Part shown: piece after piece, positions 8,267 through 10,384 of the stretch | Layout: each line of letters begins with the position of its first letter | How positions within the stretch are numbered: the first letter of the stretch is position 1 | DNA from: an uncultured Pseudomonadota bacterium | Lineage (GTDB): Bacteria; Pseudomonadota; Gammaproteobacteria; Burkholderiales; Methylophilaceae | Direction: 5' to 3' | NCBI GenBank assembly: GCA_903854305.1 | Contig: CAINWC010000133.1 | Location: 1 to 10,384 of the forward strand | DNA length: 10,384 nucleotides | Translations under genes and position numbers: made by a program | The notes under the pieces: model-generated | The model's input: only the letters and a program-made list of their open reading frames with translations | Databases searched by the model: none | What the model was told of the DNA's origin: nothing

Positions 8267-8270
8267 TCCT
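8267..8270 (-). promoter_or_regulatory. Ribosome binding site supporting the long rpoE start
   Basis: AGGA on the minus strand lies seven bases before ATG 8259 and four before GTG 8262. The internal ATG at 8112 has only an AGGGA-like match about 17 bases upstream, which is too far for normal initiation. This contrast decides the start chosen for rpoE. Confidence 0.6.
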
Positions 8271-8345
8271 AACCTTCATTACAAATTTATAAGTTAGCTG
8301 TTTACTACTTTTTATTACATGTTGATGCAGTGTTTCTATTGCCTT

Positions 8346-8374
8346 TTATCAAGACAGCGATACACTCTTATAAG
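8346..8374 (+). promoter_or_regulatory. Candidate sigma-70 promoter for nadB
   Basis: TTATCA (8346-8351, four of six to TTGACA) and TATAAG (8369-8374, five of six to TATAAT) are separated by 17 bases. The start point would be near 8381, giving a leader of about 39 bases before ATG 8420. An alternative upstream pair, TTGATG (8322-8327) and TTTTAT (8344-8349), has a 16-base spacer and is a poorer match. The assignment rests on motif matching alone. Confidence 0.4.
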
Positions 8375-8378
8375 TTCC
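8350..8378 (-). promoter_or_regulatory. Candidate sigma-E autoregulatory promoter for the rpoE operon
   Basis: On the minus strand GGAACTT (8378-8372) exactly matches the -35 element of RpoE/AlgU promoters. After a 17-base spacer comes TCTTG (8354-8350), close to the TCTGA/TCAAA-type -10. Transcription would start near 8343, about 84 bases before the long rpoE start. Autoregulation by sigma-E is well known in E. coli and Pseudomonas, so both position and direction fit. It overlaps the nadB promoter candidate on the other strand. Confidence 0.65.
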
Positions 8379-8419
8379 TTGCAAACCCACCCTTCACACA
8401 CTTACATTCAATAAAAATT

Positions 8420-10009
8420 ATGCAGCAATTTGATGTTTTAATCATTGGTAGCGGATTAGCTGGCTTGTCGCTCGCATTACGGACTGCTACACATAAAAAA
8501 GTATGTTTAGTCAGCAAGCGCACCATTAACGATACCGCCAGCAACTGGGCGCAAGGCGGCATTGCAGCAGTGTTGAATGATGAAGACTCTATAGAAGCGC
8601 ACATTCAAGATACTTTGATTGCAGGTGGTGGATTGTGTGATGTTGCTGTGACAAAAATGGTGGCGGAACAAGGCAAACAAGCCGTGGAATGGCTGATTGA
8701 ACAAGGCGTAGGTTTTACCCGCGAGCAAGATAATAGCGGTTACCATCTAACACGTGAAGGTGGTCACAGTCACAGACGCATTATTCATGCAGCCGATGCT
8801 ACTGGCCATGCGGTACAAATTACTTTATCTGAAAAAGTAAAACAGCACCCGAACATTACCGTGATGGAAAATCATATTGCGGTAGATTTAATCACCACTA
8901 GCAAATTCACTAACACCAAAATTGAAGCGACGATTGAAGCGACTGGCGACAACACCTGCTTAGGCGCTTACGTGCTGGATAACAGCACAGGAAAAGTGCT
9001 TACCATTGCCGCACAAAATACCATTTTAGCCACTGGCGGTGCAGGTAAAGTTTATCTTTACACTACTAATCCAGATGTCAGTACTGGCGACGGCATTGCG
9101 ATGGCGTGGCGCGCTGGCTGCCGCGTGGCGAACATGGAGTTCATACAGTTTCATCCAACCTGCTTGTTCCATCCTCATGCCAAATCATTTTTAATCAGTG
9201 AGGCCGTGCGTGGCGAAGGCGGTTTATTGAAGCTGCCCGATGGCACTCGATTCATGCCAGAACATGACTCGCGCGAAGAGCTCGCACCGCGAGATGTCGT
9301 CGCCCGTGCCATAGACTTTGAAATGAAAAAGCGTGGTTTGGACTGCGTTTATTTAGATATTTCGCATCAACCATTAGCCTTTATTCAAGAACACTTTCCT
9401 AATATTTATAAACGATGTTTGGAATTAGGCATTGATATCAGCAAAACGCCGATTCCCGTAGTGCCAGCCGCACATTACACTTGCGGCGGCGTGATGACCG
9501 ATGACAAAGGTCGCACCGACATTAAAAACCTATACGCCATTGGCGAAACCGCCTGCACAGGTTTACATGGCGCAAATCGCCTTGCCAGCAACTCACTGCT
9601 TGAGTGCTTGGTATTTGGCCAATCCGCAGCAGAAGACATTTTAAGTCAACCAACAAAACCATCACCGCAATTACCTTATTGGGATGAAAGCCGCGTCACC
9701 GATGCAGATGAAGAAGTGCTGATCACGCACACTTGGGATGAATTACGCCGCTTTATGTGGAACTACGTAGGCATTGTACGCACCGACAAACGCCTCAGTC
9801 GCGCACTGCATCGCATCCATATGTTGCGTGATGAAGTGTTTGAGTTTTATAGCAACTTTAAAGTGAGTAACGATTTAATAGAACTGCGAAACTTGTTGCA
9901 AGTCGCCGAATTGATTGTTGAAAGCGCTATTTCCCGTAAAGAAAGTCGTGGCTTGCACTACAGCAAAGACCACCCCAATACGGAACTTGAGCCAGATGAT
10001 TTTACGTAA
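8420..10009 (+). CDS. nadB: L-aspartate oxidase (NadB), NAD biosynthesis
   Basis: NadB is a cytoplasmic FAD flavoenzyme that oxidises L-aspartate to iminoaspartate, which NadA condenses with dihydroxyacetone phosphate to make quinolinate. The 529-residue product (E. coli 540) has the N-terminal FAD-binding fold [17 protein letters not shown] (5-21), [10 protein letters not shown] (42-51), and the succinate dehydrogenase-like [18 protein letters not shown] segment (112-129). The active-site residues line up with those of E. coli, shifted by one: H245 (QFHPT), R291 (APRDVV), H352 (AAHYTCGG) and R387 ([11 protein letters not shown]). The C-terminal helical domain runs from about 425. The frame is open to GTG 8330, but those 30 extra residues precede the FAD fold and have no family support, so ATG 8420 is preferred, although it has no clear ribosome binding site. 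It is divergent from rpoE, a linkage common in betaproteobacteria. Confidence 0.97.
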   Translation: MQQFDVLIIGSGLAGLSLALRTATHKKVCLVSKRTINDTASNWAQGGIAAVLNDEDSIEAHIQDTLIAGGGLCDVAVTKMVAEQGKQAVEWLIEQGVGFTREQDNSGYHLTREGGHSHRRIIHAADATGHAVQITLSEKVKQHPNITVMENHIAVDLITTSKFTNTKIEATIEATGDNTCLGAYVLDNSTGKVLTIAAQNTILATGGAGKVYLYTTNPDVSTGDGIAMAWRAGCRVANMEFIQFHPTCLFHPHAKSFLISEAVRGEGGLLKLPDGTRFMPEHDSREELAPRDVVARAIDFEMKKRGLDCVYLDISHQPLAFIQEHFPNIYKRCLELGIDISKTPIPVVPAAHYTCGGVMTDDKGRTDIKNLYAIGETACTGLHGANRLASNSLLECLVFGQSAAEDILSQPTKPSPQLPYWDESRVTDADEEVLITHTWDELRRFMWNYVGIVRTDKRLSRALHRIHMLRDEVFEFYSNFKVSNDLIELRNLLQVAELIVESAISRKESRGLHYSKDHPNTELEPDDFT

Positions 10010-10024
10010 ATCATCTGGTGTTTT
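9992..10024 (+). terminator. Terminator-like hairpin overlapping the nadB stop codon
   Basis: An 11-bp perfect stem pairs 9992-10002 with 10008-10018 around a TACGT loop. The nadB stop TAA (10007-10009) lies at the loop/stem junction, so the left arm encodes the last residues of NadB. A weak T run (10021-10024) begins two bases past the stem. It could act as a weak intrinsic terminator or protect the 3' end. Confidence 0.55.
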
Positions 10025-10076
10025 GCCGCCATTGAGGCGGCGGCCAAGCGGGTGGATACCCGCGCCCGGTGAGGGC
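10025..10076. other. GC-rich cluster of three consecutive hairpins, identity unknown
   Basis: Three perfect stems follow one another almost without spacing: GCCGCC/GGCGGC (10025-10030 and 10036-10041, loop ATTGA), GCGGGT/ACCCGC (10048-10053 and 10058-10063, loop GGAT) and GCCC/GGGC (10064-10067 and 10073-10076, loop GGTGA). The block 10021-10080 has 42 G or C in 60, far above its surroundings. The compact, loop-regular design looks like a structured RNA or a mobile-element end. I do not recognise the family, and no open reading frame explains it. Confidence 0.5.
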
Positions 10077-10080
10077 AACG

Positions 10081-10118
10081 TTTAAAAACTGGTGCATGAT
10101 AGACCCATCATGCACCAG
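10081..10118 (-). terminator. Strong hairpin with minus-strand T tract; orphan terminator candidate
   Basis: A 12-bp perfect stem pairs 10089-10100 with 10107-10118 (CTGGTGCATGAT / ATCATGCACCAG), with loop AGACCC. Read on the minus strand it is followed at once by TTTTT (10088-10084), the form of an intrinsic terminator. On the plus strand it is followed by GGAAAC, which is no T tract. No minus-strand gene is seen just to its right, where the plus-strand Nudix gene begins. It may instead be the last stem of the adjacent hairpin cluster. Confidence 0.45.
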
Positions 10119-10142
10119 GGAAACAATAAAGAGGCACAGTCT

Positions 10143-10384
10143 ATGGCATTTCTGGACAGCATTTTCGAGTGCAATCAACATGACCTTAAACGCTTTCGCC
10201 CATTTGTTGTGGGGGGGCGATCGATGGGATGGGTCAGGCACGACATAGCCGAACGATTATTTGCCTTTCCAGAAGTGTTTGAGGTCAGTGCTGGGGCAGT
10301 CAAAATGTCTTCGACGTTACAAACCGAAGCCCAGCGGACCCAGGCATTCGATAGTGTCGCCAAGGTTATGGTGTGTGATTGGGG
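10143..10384 (+). CDS. DUF4743/Nudix hydrolase family protein, N-terminal part
   Basis: The first 80 codons of a gene that runs off the right edge. The translation begins MAFLDSIFECNQHDLKRF, then RPFVVGGRSMGWVRHDIAERL and FAFPEVFEVS. This resembles the DUF4743 domain found in front of Nudix domains in proteins related to yeast Tnr3 and often labelled thiamine pyrophosphokinase-related. In that family the Nudix box lies further downstream, so it cannot be checked here, and the substrate is unknown. AAAGAGG (10128-10134) is eight bases before the ATG and supports this start. The 5' flank holds an unusual run of hairpins. A G7 tract (10211-10217) lies within the coding sequence. Family assignment is from memory of the domain pattern. 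Confidence 0.72.
   Translation, partial: MAFLDSIFECNQHDLKRFRPFVVGGRSMGWVRHDIAERLFAFPEVFEVSAGAVKMSSTLQTEAQRTQAFDSVAKVMVCDW

Noticed and set aside
8330..8419. Upstream GTG start adding 30 residues to NadB
   Set aside because: The extra residues precede the FAD-binding fold, have no family counterpart, cover the promoter candidates, and ATG 8420 gives the usual NadB N terminus.
10025..10118. Identification of the hairpin cluster as a riboswitch, group II intron domain or transposon-linked guide RNA
   Set aside because: No TPP or cobalamin box, no intron domain V pattern, and no transposase or HNH gene is visible in the window. Resemblance to guide-type RNAs was only an impression and could not be supported.
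10011..10363. Minus-strand open frames at the right edge
   Set aside because: They cross the hairpin cluster and run antisense to the Nudix gene, have no recognisable domain, and the plus-strand frame has both a family match and a ribosome binding site.

Overview
The window reads as an ordinary chromosomal segment of a moderately AT-rich betaproteobacterium, most likely a Methylophilaceae/Methylotenera-like member of the Nitrosomonadales. This is inferred from the gene order nadB <-> rpoE-rseA-rseB-rseC-mucD ... lepA, which is typical of betaproteobacteria, and from the protein sequences. No 16S rRNA or other decisive marker is present, so the placement is an inference.

Layout, left to right. 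lepA (elongation factor 4) lies on the minus strand at 6-1796. A 182-bp AT-rich spacer follows, with one hairpin and a possible promoter. Next comes a two-gene plus-strand unit, a YbhP-like endonuclease/exonuclease/phosphatase (EEP) protein and a ClsB-type cardiolipin synthase, joined by an ATGA overlap. It ends at a strong bidirectional terminator (3917-3945). The minus-strand envelope-stress operon then runs from 8262 down to 3960: ECF sigma factor RpoE/AlgU, anti-sigma RseA/MucA, its periplasmic regulator RseB/MucB, RseC/MucC and the periplasmic protease MucD. nadB (L-aspartate oxidase) diverges from rpoE. After nadB is a compact stretch of tandem hairpins (9992-10118), and then the first 80 codons of a DUF4743/Nudix gene that runs off the right edge.

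How the genes work together. RseA holds the sigma factor at the inner membrane, RseB protects RseA and senses envelope damage, RseC is an accessory membrane protein, and MucD degrades or refolds misfolded periplasmic proteins. A GAACTT-type sigma-E promoter candidate upstream of rpoE suggests the operon autoregulates. It overlaps a sigma-70-type promoter candidate for nadB on the other strand. The EEP/ClsB pair probably acts on membrane phospholipids and sits between mucD and lepA, genes that are usually linked in this group.

No CRISPR array, rRNA, tRNA, insertion sequence or prophage gene was seen, and I found no clearly new multi-gene system. The points most worth a second look are a ~50-residue in-frame N-terminal extension of the sigma factor with its own good ribosome binding site, the overlapping divergent promoters, the EEP/ClsB insertion, and the unexplained GC-rich hairpin cluster between nadB and the Nudix gene.
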